Of a stretch of DNA of 64,000 nt, positions 1 through 15,797 are shown one piece after another. The stretch covers positions 45,021,327 through 45,085,326 of the forward strand of contig CM049308.1 in the NCBI GenBank assembly GCA_026874595.1, in the 5' to 3' direction. Made by a program: the position numbers and the translations under genes. This stretch comes from Sipunculus nudus. Taxonomy: Eukaryota > Annelida > Sipuncula > Golfingiida > Sipunculidae. How positions within the stretch are numbered: the first letter of the stretch is position 1; every line of letters starts with the position of its first letter. The notes under the pieces were generated by a model. That model saw only the letters and a list, made by a program, of their open reading frames with translations. It was not told where the DNA came from and searched no databases.

Positions 1-3000
1 GACTACCTGATTGGATCACTGAGACATTTTGACAGAATCATTTCACCACTAGGACTACGTGACCAGATCACTGAGACATTTTGACAGAATTATTCCATGA
101 TAAGGACTACCTGACTGGATTACTGAGACATTTTGACAGAATTATTCCATGATTAGGACTACCTGACTGGATAACGGAGACATTTTGACAGACTCATTTC
201 ACCACTGGGACGACATGACCAGATTACGGAGACATTTTGACAGAATCATTTCACCACTAAGACTACATGACCGGATCACTGTGACAATTTGACAGAATTA
301 TTCCTCCACAAGGACTACATGACCGGAACACTGAGTCATTTTGACAGAATCATTTCACCACTAGGACTACACGACGGATTACTGAGACATTTTGACAGAA
401 TCATTTCACCAACAGGACTTTATGACCGGATCACTGAGACATTTTGACAGAATCATTTCACCACTTGACTGGACCAGACTGGATCACTGAGACATTTTGA
501 CAGAATTATTTCACCACTTGGACTACCTGACTGGATCACTGAGACATTTTGACAGAATCATTTCACCACGTGGACTACTTGACCGGATTACTGAGACATT
601 TTGACAGAATCATTTTATTAACAGGACTTTATGACCGGATCACTGAGACATTTTGACAGAATCATTTAACCACAAGGACTATATGACCGGAACACTGAGA
701 CATTTTGACAGAATCATATCACCATTAGGACTACATGACCGGATTACTGAGACATTTTGACAGAATCATTTCACCACTAGGACCGGATCACTGAGACATT
801 TTGACCGAATCATTTCACCACTAGGACTGCATGACCGGATCACTGAGACAATTTGACAAAATTATTTCACCACAAGGACTACCTGACCAGATCACTGAGA
901 CATTTTGACAGAATTATTCCATGATAAGGACTACCTAACTGGATTACTGAGACATTTTGACAGACTCATTTCACCATTTGGACTACCTGATTGGATCACT
1001 GAGACATTTTGACAGAATCATTTCACCACTAGGACTACGTGACCAGATCACTGAGACATTTTTGACAGAATTATTCCATGATAAGGACTACCTGACTGGA
1101 TCACTGAGACATTTTGACAGAATTATTCCATGATAAGGACTGCCTGACTGGATCACGGAGACATTTTGACAGACTCATTTCACCACTGGGACTACATGAC
1201 CAGATTACGGAGACATTTTGACACAATCATATCACCACTAGGACTACATGACCGGATTACTGAGACATTTTGACAGAATCATTTCACCACTAGGACTTCA
1301 TGACCGGATCACTGAGACGTTTTGACAGAATCATTTCACCACTTGGACTGCATGACCGGATCACTGAGACAATTTGACAAAATTATTTCACCACAAGGAC
1401 TACCTGACCAGATCACTGAGACATTTTGACAGAATTATTTCATGATAAGGACTCCCTGACTGGATTACTGAGACATTTTGACAGACTCATTTCACCATTT
1501 GGACTACCTGATTGGATCACTGAGACATTTTGACAGAATCATTTCACCACTAGGACTACGTGACCAGATCACTGAGACATTTTTGACAGAATTATTCCAT
1601 GATAAGGACTGCCTGACTGGATCACGGAGACATTTTGACAGACTCATTTCACCACTGGGACTACATGACCAGATTACGGAGACATTTTGACAGAATCATT
1701 TCACCACTAGGACTACATGACCGGATCACTGTGACAATTTGACAGAATTATTCCGCCACAAGGACTTCATGACCGGAACACTGAGACATTTTGACAGAAT
1801 CATTTCACCACTAGGACTACACGATGGATTACTGAGACATTTTGACAGAATCATTTCACCAACAGGACTTTATGACCGGATCACTGAGACATTTTGACAG
1901 AATCATTTCACCACTTGACTTGACCAGACTGGATCACTGAGACATTTTGACAGAATTATTTCACCACTTGGACTACCTGACTGGATCACTGAGACATTTT
2001 GACAGAATCATTTCACCACTAGGACTACATGACCGGATTACTGAGACATTTTGACAGAATCATTTCACCAACAGGACTTTATGACCGGATCACTGAGACA
2101 TTTTGACAGAATCATTTCACCACTTGACTGGACCAGACTGGATCACTGAGACATTTTGACAGAATTATTTCACCACTTGGACTACCTGACTGGATCACTG
2201 AGACATTTTGACAGAATCATTTCACCACGTGGACTACTTGACCGGATTACTGAGACATTTTGACAGAATCATTTTATTAACAGGACTTTATGACCGGATC
2301 ACTGAGACATTTTGACAGAATCATTTAACCACAAGGACTATATGACCGGAACACTGAGACATTTTGACAGAATCATATCACCATTAGGACTACATGACCG
2401 GATTACTGAGACATTTTGACAGAATCATTTCACCACTAGGACCGGATCACTGAGACATTTTGACCGAATCATTTCACCACTAGGACTGCATGACCGGATC
2501 ACTGAGACAATTTGACAAAATTATTTCACCACAAGGACTACCTGACCAGATCACTGAGACATTTTGACAGAATTATTCCATGATAAGGACTACCTAACTG
2601 GATTACTGAGACATTTTGACAGACTCATTTCACCATTTGGACTACCTGATTGGATCACTGAGACATTTTGACAGAATCATTTCACCACTAGGACTACGTG
2701 ACCAGATCACTGAGACATTTTTGACAGAATTATTCCATGATAAGGACTACCTGACTGGATCACTGAGACATTTTGACAGAATTATTCCATGATAAGGACT
2801 GCCTGACTGGATCACGGAGACATTTTGACAGACTCATTTCACCACTGGGACTACATGACCAGATTACGGAGACATTTTGACACAATCATATCACCACTAG
2901 GACTACATGACCGGATTACTGAGACATTTTGACAGAATCATTTCACCACTAGGACTTCATGACCGGATCACTGAGACGTTTTGACAGAATCATTTCACCA

Positions 3001-6000
3001 CTTGGACTGCATGACCGGATCACTGAGACAATTTGACAAAATTATTTCACCACAAGTACTACCTGACCAGATCACTGAGACATTTTGACAGAATTATTTC
3101 ATGATAAGGACTCCCTGACTGGATTACTGAGACATTTTGACAGACTCATTTCACCATTTGGACTACCTGATTGGATCACTGAGACATTTTGACAGAATCA
3201 TTTCACCACTAGGACTACGTGACCAGATCACTGAGACATTTTTGACAGAATTATTCCATGATAAGGACTGCCTGACTGGATCACGGAGACATTTTGACAG
3301 ACTCATTTCACCACTGGGACTACATGACCAGATTACGGAGACATTTTGACAGAATCATTTCACCACTAGGACTACATGACCGGATCACTGTGACAATTTG
3401 ACAGAATTATTCCGCCACAAGGACTTCATGACCGGAACACTGAGACATTTTGACAGAATCATTTCACCAACAGGACTTTATGACCGGATCACTGAGACAT
3501 TTTGACAGAATCATTTCACCACTTGACTGGACCAGACTGGATCACTGAGACATTTTGACAGAATTATTTCACCACTTGGACTACCTGACTGGATCACTGA
3601 GACATTTTGACAGAATCATTTCACCACGTGGACTACTTGACCGGATTACTGAGACATTTTGACAGAATCATTTTATTAACAGGACTTTATGACCGGATCA
3701 CTGAGACATTTTGACAGAATCATTTAACCACAAGGACTATATGACCGGAACACTGAGACATTTTGACAGAATCATATCACCATTAGGACTACATGACCGG
3801 ATTACTGAGACATTTTGACAGAATCATTTCACCACTAGGACCGGATCACAGAGACATTTTGACCGAATCATTTCACCACTAGGACTGCATGACCGGATCA
3901 CTGAGACAATTTGACAAAATTATTTCACCACAAGGACTACCTGACCAGATCACTGAGACATTTTGACAGAATTATTCCATGATAAGGACTACCTAACTGG
4001 ATTACTGAGACATTTTGACAGACTCATTTCACCATTTGGTCTACCTGATTGGATCACTGAGACATTTTGACAGAATCATTTCACCACTAGGACTACGTGA
4101 CCAGATCACTGAGACATTTTTGACAGAATTATTCCATGATAAGGACTACCTGACTGGATCACTGAGACATTTTGACAGAATTATTCCATGATAAGGACTG
4201 CCTGACTGGATCACGGAGACATTTTGACAGACTCATTTCACCACTGGGACTACATGACCAGATTACGGAGACATTTTGACACAATCATATCACCACTAGG
4301 ACTACATGACCGGATTACTGAGACATTTTGACAGAATCATTTCACCACTAGGACTTCATGACCGGATCACTGAGACGTTTTGACAGAATCATTTCACCAC
4401 TTGGACTGCATGACCGGATCACTGAGACAATTTGACAAAATTATTTCACCACAAGGACTACCTGACTAGATCACTGAGACATTTTGACAGAATTATTTCA
4501 TGATAAGGACTCCCTGACTGGATTACTGAGACATTTTGACAGACTCATTTCACCATTTGGACTACCTGATTGGATCACTGAGACATTTTGACAGAATCAT
4601 TTCACCACTAGGACTACGTGACCAGATCACTGAGACATTTTTGACAGAATTATTCCATGATAAGGACTGCCTGACTGGATCACGGAGACATTTTGACAGA
4701 CTCATTTCACCACTGGGACTACATGACCAGATTACGGAGACATTTTGACAGAATCATTTCACCACTAGGACTACATGACCGGATCACTGTTACAATTTGA
4801 CAGAATTATTCCGCCACAAGGACTTCATGACCGGAACACTGAGACATTTTGACAGAATCATTTCACCACTAGGACTACACGATGGATTACTGAGACATTT
4901 TGACAGAATCATTTCACCAACAGGACTTTATGACCGGATCACTGAGACATTTTGACAGAATCATTTCACCACTTGACTTGACCAGACTGGATCACTGAGA
5001 CATTTTGACAGAATTATTTCACCACTTGGACTACCTGACTGGATCACTGAGACATTTTGACAGAATCATTTCACCACTAGGACTACATGACCGGATTACT
5101 GAGACATTTTGACAGAATCATTTCACCAACAGGACTTTATGACCGGATGACTGAGACATTTTGACAGAATCATTTCACCACTTGATTGGACCAGACTGGA
5201 TCACTGAGACATTTTGACAGAATTATTTCACCACTTGGACTACCTGACTGGATCACTGAGACATTTTGACAGAATCATTTCACCACGTGGACTACTTGAC
5301 CGGATTACTGAGACATTTTGACAGAATCATTTTATTAACAGGACTTTATGACCGGATCACTGAGACATTTTGACAGAATCATTTAACCACAAGGACTATA
5401 TGACCGGAACACTGAGACATTTTGATAGAATCATATCACCATTAGGACTACATGACCGGATTACTGAGACATTTTGACAGAATCATTTCACCACTAGGAC
5501 CGGATCACTGAGACATTTTGACCGAATCATTTCACCACTAGGACTGCATGACCGGATCACTGAGACAATTTGACAAAATTATTTCACCACAAGGACTACC
5601 TGACCAGATCACTGAGACATTTTGACAGAATTATTCCATGATAAGGACTACCTAACTGGATTACTGAGACATTTTGACAGACTCATTTCACCATTTGGAC
5701 TACCTGATTGGATCACTGAGACATTTTGACAGAATCATTTCACCACTAGGACTACGTGACCAGATCACTGAGACATTTTTGACAGAATTATTCCATGATA
5801 AGGACTACCTGACTGGATCACTGAGACATTTTGACAGAATTATTCCATGATAAGGACTGCCTGACTGGATCACGGAGACATTTTGACAGACTCATTTCAC
5901 CACTGGGACTACATGACCAGATTACGGAGACATTTTGACACAATCATATCACCACTAGGACTACATGACCGGATTACTGAGACATTTTGACAGAATCATT

Positions 6001-9000
6001 TCACCACTAGGACTTCATGACCGGATCACTGAGACGTTTTGACAGAATCATTTCACCACTTTGACTGCATGACCGGATCACTGAGACAATTTGACAAAAT
6101 TATTTCACCACAAGTACTACCTGACCAGATCACTGAGACATTTTGACAGAATTATTTCATGATAAGGACTCCCTGACTGGATTACTGAGACATTTTGACA
6201 GACTCATTTCACCATTTGGACTACCTGATTGGATCACTGAGACATTTTGACAGAATCATTTCACCACTAGGACTACGTGACCAGATCACTGAGACATTTT
6301 TGACAGAATTATTCCATGATAAGGACTGCCTGACTGGATCACGGAGACATTTTGACAGACTCATTTCACCACTGGGACTACATGACCAGATTACGGAGAC
6401 ATTTTGACAGAATCATTTCACCACTAGGACTACATGACCGGATCACTGTGACAATTTGACAGAATTATTCCGCCACAAGGACTTCATGACCGGAACACTG
6501 AGACATTTTGACAGAATCATTTCACCACTAGGACTACACGATGGATTACTGAGACATTTTGACAGAATCATTTCACCAACAGGACTTTATGACCGGATCA
6601 CTGAGACATTTTGACAGAATCATTTCACCACTTGACTTGACCAGACTGGATCACTGAGACATTTTGACAGAATTATTTCACCACTTGGACTACCTGACTG
6701 GATCACTGAGACATTTTGACAGAATCATTTCACCACTAGGACTACATGACCGGATTACTGAGACATTTTGACAGAATCATTTCACCAACAGGACTTTATG
6801 ACCGGATCACTGAGACATTTTGACAGAATCATTTCACCACTTGACTGGACCAGACTGGATCACTGAGACATTTTGACAGAATTATTTCACCACTTGGACT
6901 ACCTGACTGGATCACTGAGACATTTTGACAGAATCATTTCACCACATGGACTACTTGACCGGATTACTGAGACATTTTGACAGAATCATTTTATTAACAG
7001 GACTTTATGACCGGATCACTGAGACATTTTGACAGAATCATTTAACCACAAGGACTATATGACCGGAACACTGAGACATTTTGACAGAATCATATCACCA
7101 TTAGGACTACATGACCGGATTACTGAGACATTTTGACAGAATCATTTCACCACTAGGACCGGATCACTGAGACATTTTGACCGAATCATTTCACCACTAG
7201 GACTGCATGACCGGATCACTGAGACAATTTGACAAAATTATTTCACCACAAGGACTACCTGACCAGATCACTGAGACATTTTGACAGAATTATTCCATGA
7301 TAAGGACTACCTAACTGGATTACTGAGACATTTTGACAGACTCATTTCACCATTTGGACTACCTGATTGGATCACTGAGACATTTTGACAGAATCATTTC
7401 ACCACTAGGACTACGTGACCTGATCACTGAGACATTTTTGACAGAATTATTCCATGATAAGGACTACCTGACTGGATCACTGAGACATTTTGACAGAATT
7501 ATTCCATGATAAGGACTGCCTGACTGGATCACGGAGACATTTTGACAGACTCATTTCACCACTGGGACTACATGACCAGATTACGGAGACATTTTGACAC
7601 AATCATATCACCACTAGGACTACATGACCGGATTACTGAGACATTTTGACAGAATCATTTCACCACTAGGACTTCATGACCGGATCACTGAGACGTTTTG
7701 ACAGAATCATTTCACCACTTGGACTGCATGACCGGATCACTGAGACAATTTGACAAAATTATTTCACCACAAGTACTACCTGACCAGATCACTGAGACAT
7801 TTTGACAGAATTATTTCATGATAAGGACTCCCTGACTGGATTACTGAGACATTTTGACAGACTCATTTCACCATTTGGACTACCTGATTGGATCACTGAG
7901 ACATTTTGACAGAATCATTTCACCACTAGGACTACGTGACCAGATCACTGAGACATTTTTGACAGAATTATTCCATGATAAGGACTGCCTGACTGGATCA
8001 CGGAGACATTTTGACAGACTCATTTCACCACTGGGACTACATGACCAGATTACGGAGACATTTTGACAGAATCATTTCACCACTAGGACTACATGACCGG
8101 ATCACTGTGACAATTTGACAGAATTATTCCGCCACAAGGACTTCATGACCGGAACACTGAGACATTTTGACAGAATCATTTCACCACTAGGACTACACGA
8201 TGGATTACTGAGACATTTTGACAGAATCATTTCACCAACAGGACTTTATGACCGGATCACTGAGACAATCTGACAGAATCATTTCACCACTTGACTTGAC
8301 CAGACTGGATCACTGAGACATTTTGACAGAATTATTTCACCACTTGGACTACCTGACTGGATCACTGAGACATTTTGACAGAATCATTTCACCACTAGGA
8401 CTACATGACCGGATTACTGAGACATTTTGACAGAATCATTTCACCAACAGGACTTTATGACCGGATCACTGAGACATTTTGACAGAATCATTTAACCACA
8501 AGGACTACATGACCGGAACACTGAGACATTTTGACAGAATCATTTCACCACTAGGACTACATGACCGGATTACTGAGACATTTTGACAGAATCATTTCAC
8601 CACTAGGACTTCATGACCGGATCACTGAGACATTTTGACAGAATCATTTCACCACTTGGAGTACCTGACTGGATCACTGAGACATTTTGACAGAATCATT
8701 TCACCACTTGGAGTACCTGACTGGATCACTGAGACATTTTGACAGAATCATTTCACCACTAGGACTACATGACCGGAACACTGAGACATTGTGACAGAAT
8801 CATTTCACCACTAGGACTGCATGACCGGATCACTGAGACAATTTGACAAAATTATTTCACCACAAGGACTACCTGACCAGATCACTGAGACATTTTGACA
8901 CACTCATTTCACCATTTGGACTACCTGATTGGATCACTGAGACATTTTGACAGAATCATTTCACCACTAGGACTACGTGACCAGATCACTGAGACATTTT

Positions 9001-10320
9001 GACAGAATTATTCCATGATAAGGACTATCTGACTGGATTACTGAGACGTTTTGACAGAATTATTCCATGATAAGGACTGCCTGACTGGATCACGGAGACA
9101 TTTTGACAGACTCATTTCACCACTGGGACTACATGACCAGATTACGGAGACATTTTGACAGAATCATTTCACCACTAGGACTACATGACCGGATCACTGT
9201 GACAATTTGACAGAATTATTCCACCACAAGGACTACATGACCGGAACACTGAGTCATTTTGACAGAATCATTTCACCACTAGGACTACACGACGGATTAC
9301 TGAGACATTTTGACAGAATCATTTCACCAACAGGACTTTATGACCGGATCACTGAGACATTTTGACAGAATCATTTCACCACTTGACTGGACCAGACTGG
9401 ATCACTGAGACATTTTGACAGAATTATTTCACCACTTGGACTACCTGACTGGATCACTGAGACATTTTGACAGAATCATTTCACCACGTGGACTACTTGA
9501 CCGGATTACTGAGACATTTTGACAGAATCATTTCATTAACAGGACTTTATGACCGGATCACTGAGACATTTTGACAGAATCATTTAACCACAAGGACTAT
9601 ATGACCGGAACACTGAGACATTTGGACAGAATCATATCACCACTAGGACTACATGACCGGATTACTGAGACATTTTGACAGAATCATTTCACCAGTAGGA
9701 CTACGTGACCAGATCACTGAGACATTTTTGACAGAATTATTCCATGATAAGGACTACCTGACTGGATCACGGAGACATTTTGACAGACTCATTTCACCAC
9801 TGGGACTACATGACCAGATTACGGAGACATTTTGACAGAATCATATCACCACTAGGACTACATGACCGGATTACTGAGACATTTTGACAGAATCATTTCA
9901 CCACTAGGACTTCATGACCTTATCACTGAGACGTTTTGACAGAATCATTTCACCACTTGGACTGCATGACCGGATCACTGAGACAATTTGACAAAATTAT
10001 TTCACCACAAGGACTACCTGACCAGATCACTGAAACATTTTGACAGAATTATTTCATGATAAGGACTACCTGACTGGATTACTGAGACATTTTGACAGAC
10101 TCATTTCACCATTTGGACTACCTGATTGGATCACTTAGACATTTTGACAGAATCATTTCACCACTAGGACTACGTGACCAGATCACTGAGACATTTTTGA
10201 CAGAATTATTCCATGATAAGGACTGCCTGACTGGATCACGGAGACATTTTGACAGACTCATTTCACCACTGGGACTACATGACCAGATTACGGAGACATT
10301 TTGACAGAATCATTTCACCA
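1..10320. repeat. Higher-order repeat region of Sat-52 (1,659-bp units)
   Basis: Within the satellite a block of about 32 monomers is repeated almost without change. A 213-bp diagnostic segment is identical at 1478, 3137, 4536, 6195, 7854 and 10092. The spacings are 1659, 1399, 1659, 1659 and 2238. The 1399-bp unit is shorter by exactly five 52-bp monomers. The last interval contains a rearranged set of monomers around 8500-9000 and 9600-9900. Such homogenised units arise by unequal exchange or amplification and are typical of young satellite cores. Confidence 0.9.
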
Positions 10321-10895
10321 CTAGGACTACACGATGGATTACTGAGACATTTTGACAGAATCATTTCACCAACAGGACTTTATGACCGGATCACTGAGAC
10401 ATTTTGACAGAATCATTTCACCACTTGACTTGACCAGACTGGATCACTGAGACATTTTGACAGAATTATTTCACCACTTGGACTACCTGACTGGATCACT
10501 GAGACATTTTGACAGAATCATTTCACCACTAGGACTACATGACCGGATTACTGAGACATTTTGACAGAATCATTTCACCAACAGGACTTTATGACCGGAT
10601 CACTGAGACATTTTGACAGAATCATTTAACCACAAGGACTACATGACCGGAACACTGAGACATTTTGACAGAATCATTTCACCACTAGGACTACATGACC
10701 GGATTACTGAGACATTTTGACAGAATCATTTCACCACTAGGACTTCATGACCGGATCACTGAGACATTTTGACAGAATCATTTCACCACTTGGAGTACCT
10801 GACTGGATCACTGAGACATTTTGACAGAATCATTTCACCACTAGGACCACATGACCGGATCACTGAGACAATTTGACAGAATCATTTCACCACTA

Positions 10896-10910
10896 GGACT
10901 ACATGACCGG
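10896..10910. repeat. Left target-site duplication of the SINE
   Basis: GGACTACATGACCGG lies just before the SINE. It matches GGGCTACATTACCGG after it in 13 of 15 positions, and the satellite monomer resumes correctly beyond the right copy. This fits target-primed insertion into the satellite. Confidence 0.8.
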
Positions 10911-11308
10911 GACCGTCTTCTGTGGCTCAGGGTAGAGCGCAGGACTCAAAGCCGGGAGATCGTGAGTTCGAACCTCAGCCAAGGCGGTGAGGTTTTTCAC
11001 GGTCGGCCCCCACCCAGTGTGAGCGCTCTGCAGGCTTAATGGGAAGGTCGTGCCCAACGGCCGTGTTTCACTCACAAACGGGTGCGCCTTTCGGGGGTCC
11101 TCGGTGGTATGATTACCAACCCAGGGCCCGCAGGTGCAGTAGTCACCGGGCCTGGTTAACGCTAGGATATCAAATGAGAGGAAGCGTGTGATGCTGCCCT
11201 GTCACGTAGTCCGAAACCGGAATGAAAATCTGCAGATGAACATATAATTAGTTAAGCTAGCATTAAAAAATGGAGGCGGTTACCTCCAACAAAAAATATT
11301 TTAAAAAA
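10911..11308 (+). mobile_element. tRNA-derived SINE, about 398 bp
   Basis: A GC-richer, non-satellite block interrupts Sat-52. Its head is tRNA-like, with an A box TGGCTCAGGGT at 10923 and a B box GTTCGAACCT at 10966 at the spacing expected for an internal RNA polymerase III promoter. The body is about 300 bases with no open frame. The tail contains a small hairpin (GGAGG..CCTCC near 11273) followed by an A-rich end. It is flanked by a 15-bp imperfect target duplication, so both ends are well fixed. It would depend on a LINE for movement. I cannot name the family. Two mismatches in the duplication suggest the insertion is not very recent. Confidence 0.88.
10923..10975 (+). promoter_or_regulatory. 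Internal pol III promoter (A and B boxes) of the SINE
   Basis: The A box TGGCTCAGGGT (10923-10933) and B box GTTCGAACCT (10966-10975) match the tRNA-gene consensus closely. I do not call a functional tRNA because no full cloverleaf with a convincing acceptor stem is visible. Confidence 0.8.
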
Positions 11309-11323
11309 GGGCTACATTACCGG
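11309..11323. repeat. Right target-site duplication of the SINE
   Basis: GGGCTACATTACCGG is the partner of 10896-10910, and Sat-52 continues directly after it. Confidence 0.8.
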
Positions 11324-14300
11324 ATTACTGAGACATTTTGACAGAATCATTTCACCACTAGGACTTCATGACCGGATCACTGAGACATTTTGACAGAATC
11401 ATTTCACCACTTGGACTACCTTACTGGATCACTGAGACATTTTGACAGAAGCATTTCACCACTAGGACTGCATGACTGGATCACTGAGACACTTTGACAA
11501 AATTATTACACCACAAGGACTACATGACCGGAACACTGAGACATTTTGTCAGAATCATTTCACCACACGAACTACATGACCGGGTCACTGGGACATTTTG
11601 ATAGAATGTTTTCACCATAAAGACTACATCACCGGATCAATGAGACATTTTGATAGAATCATTTCATCAGTAGAACTACATGACCGAATCATTGAGACAT
11701 TTCACTAGGGCTACCTGACTGGATCACTGAGATATTTTGGCAAAATCATTTCACCACTAGGACTTCATGACTGGATCACTGAGACATTTTGACAGACTTA
11801 TTTCACCACTAGGACTACATGACCGGATAACTGGGATATTTTGACAGAAACATTTCACCATTAGGACTATCTGATCCGATCGCGGAGACATTTTGACAGA
11901 AACATTTCACCATAAGGACTATCTGATCCGATCACGGAGACATTTTGACAGAAACATTTCACCATAAGGACTATCTGATCCGATCGCGGAGACATTTTGA
12001 CAGAAACATTTCACCATAGAGACTATCTGATCCGATCACTGAGACATTTTGACACAATCATTTTACCACTAAGACTAACTGACCGGATCACTGAGACATT
12101 TTGACAGAATTATTCCATGATAAGGACTACCTGACTGGATCACAGAGACATTTTGACAGAATCATTTCACCACTAGGACTGCATGACCGGATCACTGAGA
12201 CATTTTGACCGAATCATTTCACCACTAGGACTGCATGACCGGATCACTGAGACAATTTGACAAAATTATTTCACCACAAGGACTACCTGACCAGATCACT
12301 GAGACATTTTGACAGAATTATTCCATGATAAGGACAACCTGACTGGATCACGGAGACAATTTGACAGAATTATCCCGCAACATGGACTACATGACCGGAA
12401 CACTGAGACATTTTGACAGAATCATTTCACCACTAGGACTTCATGACCGTAACACTGAGACATTTTGAAAGAATCATTTCACCAATAGGACTTCATGACC
12501 GGATCACTGAGACAATTTCACAAAATTATTTCACCACAAGGACTACCTGACCAGATCACTGAGACATTTTGACAGAATTATTCCATGATAAGGACTACCT
12601 GACTGGATCACGGAGACAATTTGACAGAATTATCCCGCAACATGGACTAAATGACCGGAACACTGAGACATTTTGACAGAATCATTTCACCACTAGGACT
12701 GCATTACCGGATCACTGAGACAATTTGACAAAAATTATTTCACCACTAGGACTACCTGACCAGATCACTGAGACATTTTGACAGAATTATTCCATGATAA
12801 GGACTACCAGACTGGATCACTGAGACATTTTTAAAGAAACATTTCACCACTAGGACCTCATGACCGGATCACGCAGACATTTTGACAGACTCATTTCACC
12901 ACTGGGACTACTTGACCAGATTACGGAGACATTTTGACAGAATCATTTCACCACTAGGACTACATGACCGGATCACTGTGACAATTTGACAGAATTAATC
13001 CATGATAAGGACTACCTGACCAGATCGCTGAGACATTTTGACAGAATTATTCCATGATAAGGACTACCTGACTGGATCGCGGAGACATTTTGACAGAATC
13101 ATTTCACCACTAGGACTACCTGACCAGATCACTGAGACATTTTGACATAATTATTCCATGATAAGGACTACCAGACTGGATCACTGAGACATTTTTAAAG
13201 AAACATTTCACCACTAGGACTTCATGACCGGATCACTGAGACATTTTGACATGGTCTTTTCACCATTTGGACTACCTGACTGGATCACTGAGACATTATG
13301 ACAGAATCATTTCACCACCAGGATTACCTGACCAGATCACTGAGACATATCGCCAGACTCATTTTTACCACTAGGACTACCTGACCGGATCACTGAGATA
13401 TTTTTACAGAATTATTCCATGATAAGGACTACCTGACTGGATCACTGAGACATTTTGACAGACTCATTTCACCACTGGGACTACATGACCAGATTACGGA
13501 GACATTTTGACAGAATCATTTCACCACTAGGACTACATGACCGGATTACTGTGACAATTTGACAGAATTATTCCGCCACAAGGACTACATGACCAGAACA
13601 CTGAGACATTTTGACAGAATCATTTCACCACTTGGACTACCTGACTGGATCACTGAAACATTTTGACAGAAGCATTTAACCACTAGGACTGCATGACCGG
13701 GTCCCTGAGACAATTTGACAAAATTATTTCACCACAAGGACTACCTGACCAGATCACTGAGACATTTTGACAGAATTAATCCATGATAAGGACTACCTGA
13801 CTGGATTACTGAGACATTTTGACAGAAGCATTTCACCACTAGGACTGCATGACCGGATCACTGAGACAATTTGACAAAATTATTTCACCACAAGGACTAC
13901 CTGACCAGATCACTGAGACATTTTGACAGAATTATTCCATGATAAGGACTACCTGACTGCATCACGGAGACAATTTGACAGAATTATCCCGCAACATGGA
14001 CTACATGACCGGAACACTGAGACATTTTGACAATAATCATTTCACCACTAGGACTTCATGACCGGAACACTGAGACATTTTGACAGAATCATTTCACCAC
14101 TAGGACTTCATGACCGGATCACTGAGACAATTTGACAAAATTATTTCACCACAAGGACTACCTGACCAGATCACTGAGACATTTTGACAGAATTATTCCA
14201 TGATAAGGACTACCTGACTGGATCACGGAGACAATTTGACAGAATTATCCCGCAACATGGACTACATGACCGGAACACTGAGACATTTTGACAGAATCAT

Positions 14301-15797
14301 TTCACCACTAGGACTGCATGACCGCATCACTGAGACAATTTGACAAAATTATTTTACCACAAGGACTACCTGACCAGATCACTGAGACATTTTGACAGAA
14401 TTATTCCATGATAAGGACTACCTGACTGGATTACTGAGACATTTTGACAGACTCATTTCACCATTTGGACTACCTGATTGGATCACTGAGACATTTTGAC
14501 AGAATCATTTCCCCACCAGGACTAAATGACCAGATCACTGAGACATTTTGACAGAATTATTCAGTGATAAGGACTACCTGACTGGATTACTGAGACATTT
14601 TGACAGAATTATTCCATGATAAGGACTACCTGACTGGATCACGCAGACATTTTGACAGACTCATTTCACCACTGGGACTACATGACCAGATTACGGAGAC
14701 ATTTTGACAGAATCATTTTACCACTAGGACTACATGACCGGATCACTGTGACAATTTGACGGAATTATTCCGCCACAAGGACTAAATGACCGGAACACTG
14801 AGACATTTTGACAGAATCATTTCACCACTAGGACTACACGATGGATTACTGAGACATTCTGACATAATCATTTCACCAACAGAACTTTATGACCGGAACA
14901 CTGAGACATTTTGACAGAATCATTTCACCACTTGACTGGACCAGACTTGATCACTGAGACATTTTGACAGAATTATTCCATGATAAGGACTACCTGACTG
15001 GATTACTGAGACATTTTGACAGACACATTTCACCACTTGGACTACCTGACTGGATCACTGAGACATTTTGACAGAATCATTTCACCACTAGGACTACATG
15101 ACCGGATTACTGAGACATTTTGACAGAATCATTTCACCAACAGGACTTTATGACCGGATCACTGAGACATTTTGACAGAATTATTCCATGATAAGGACTA
15201 CCTGACTGATCACGGAGACATTTTGACAGAATCATTTAACCACTTGACTGGACCAAGACTGGATCACTGAGACATTTTGACAGAATTATTTCACCACTTG
15301 GACTACCTGACTGGATCACTGAGACATTTTGACAGACTCATTTCACCACTGGGACTACATGACCAGATAACGGAGACATTTTGACAGAACCATTTCACCA
15401 CTAGGACTACATGACCGGATCACTGTGACAATTTGACAGAATTATTCCGCCACAAGGACTAAATGACCGGAACACTGAGACATTTTGACAGAATCATTTC
15501 ACCACTAGGACTACACGAAGGATTACTGAGACATTCTGTCATAATGATTTCACCAACAGAACTTTATGACCGGATCACTGAGACATTTTGACAGAATCAT
15601 TTCACCACTTGACTGGACCAGACTGGATCACTGAGACATTTTGACAGAATTATTTCGTCACTTGGACTACCTGACTGGATCACTGAGACATTTTGACAGA
15701 ATCATTTCACCACTAGGACTACATGACCGGATTACTGAGACATTTTGACAGAATCATTTCACCAACAGGACTTTATGACCGGATCACTGAGACATTT
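11324..15797. repeat. Diverged, poorly homogenised part of Sat-52
   Basis: Right of the SINE the 52-bp monomers vary more, some are truncated, and the 1,659-bp order is lost. Short local orders appear instead, for example the CTATCTGATCCGAT monomer repeated four times at 11865-12040 and recurring groups around 12300-14400. This is the pattern expected away from the homogenised core of a satellite. Confidence 0.85.

Larger units (their letters stand above)
1..15797. repeat. 52-bp tandem satellite array (Sat-52)
   Basis: The stretch is built from head-to-tail monomers of about 52 bases, each containing the core GAGACATTTTGACAGAATCA followed by TTTCACCACTAG or the variant TTCCATGATAAG. I estimate just under 300 monomers, interrupted once by a SINE. 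Monomers differ by substitutions and small indels but keep phase. Nothing in it looks coding: short open frames recur only because the DNA recurs. The array starts before the window and runs into an assembly gap. The family is unknown to me. Confidence 0.97.

Noticed and set aside
1478-10304. Six identical 70-codon frames
   Set aside because: They are the same 213 bp of the 1,659-bp higher-order unit. There is no start context or codon signal of their own.
10911-10990. Functional tRNA gene
   Set aside because: A and B boxes are present but no full cloverleaf. The A-rich tail and target duplication identify a SINE.
1-15797. CENP-B box in Sat-52
   Set aside because: No TTCG....A..CGGG pattern was seen in the monomers I read.
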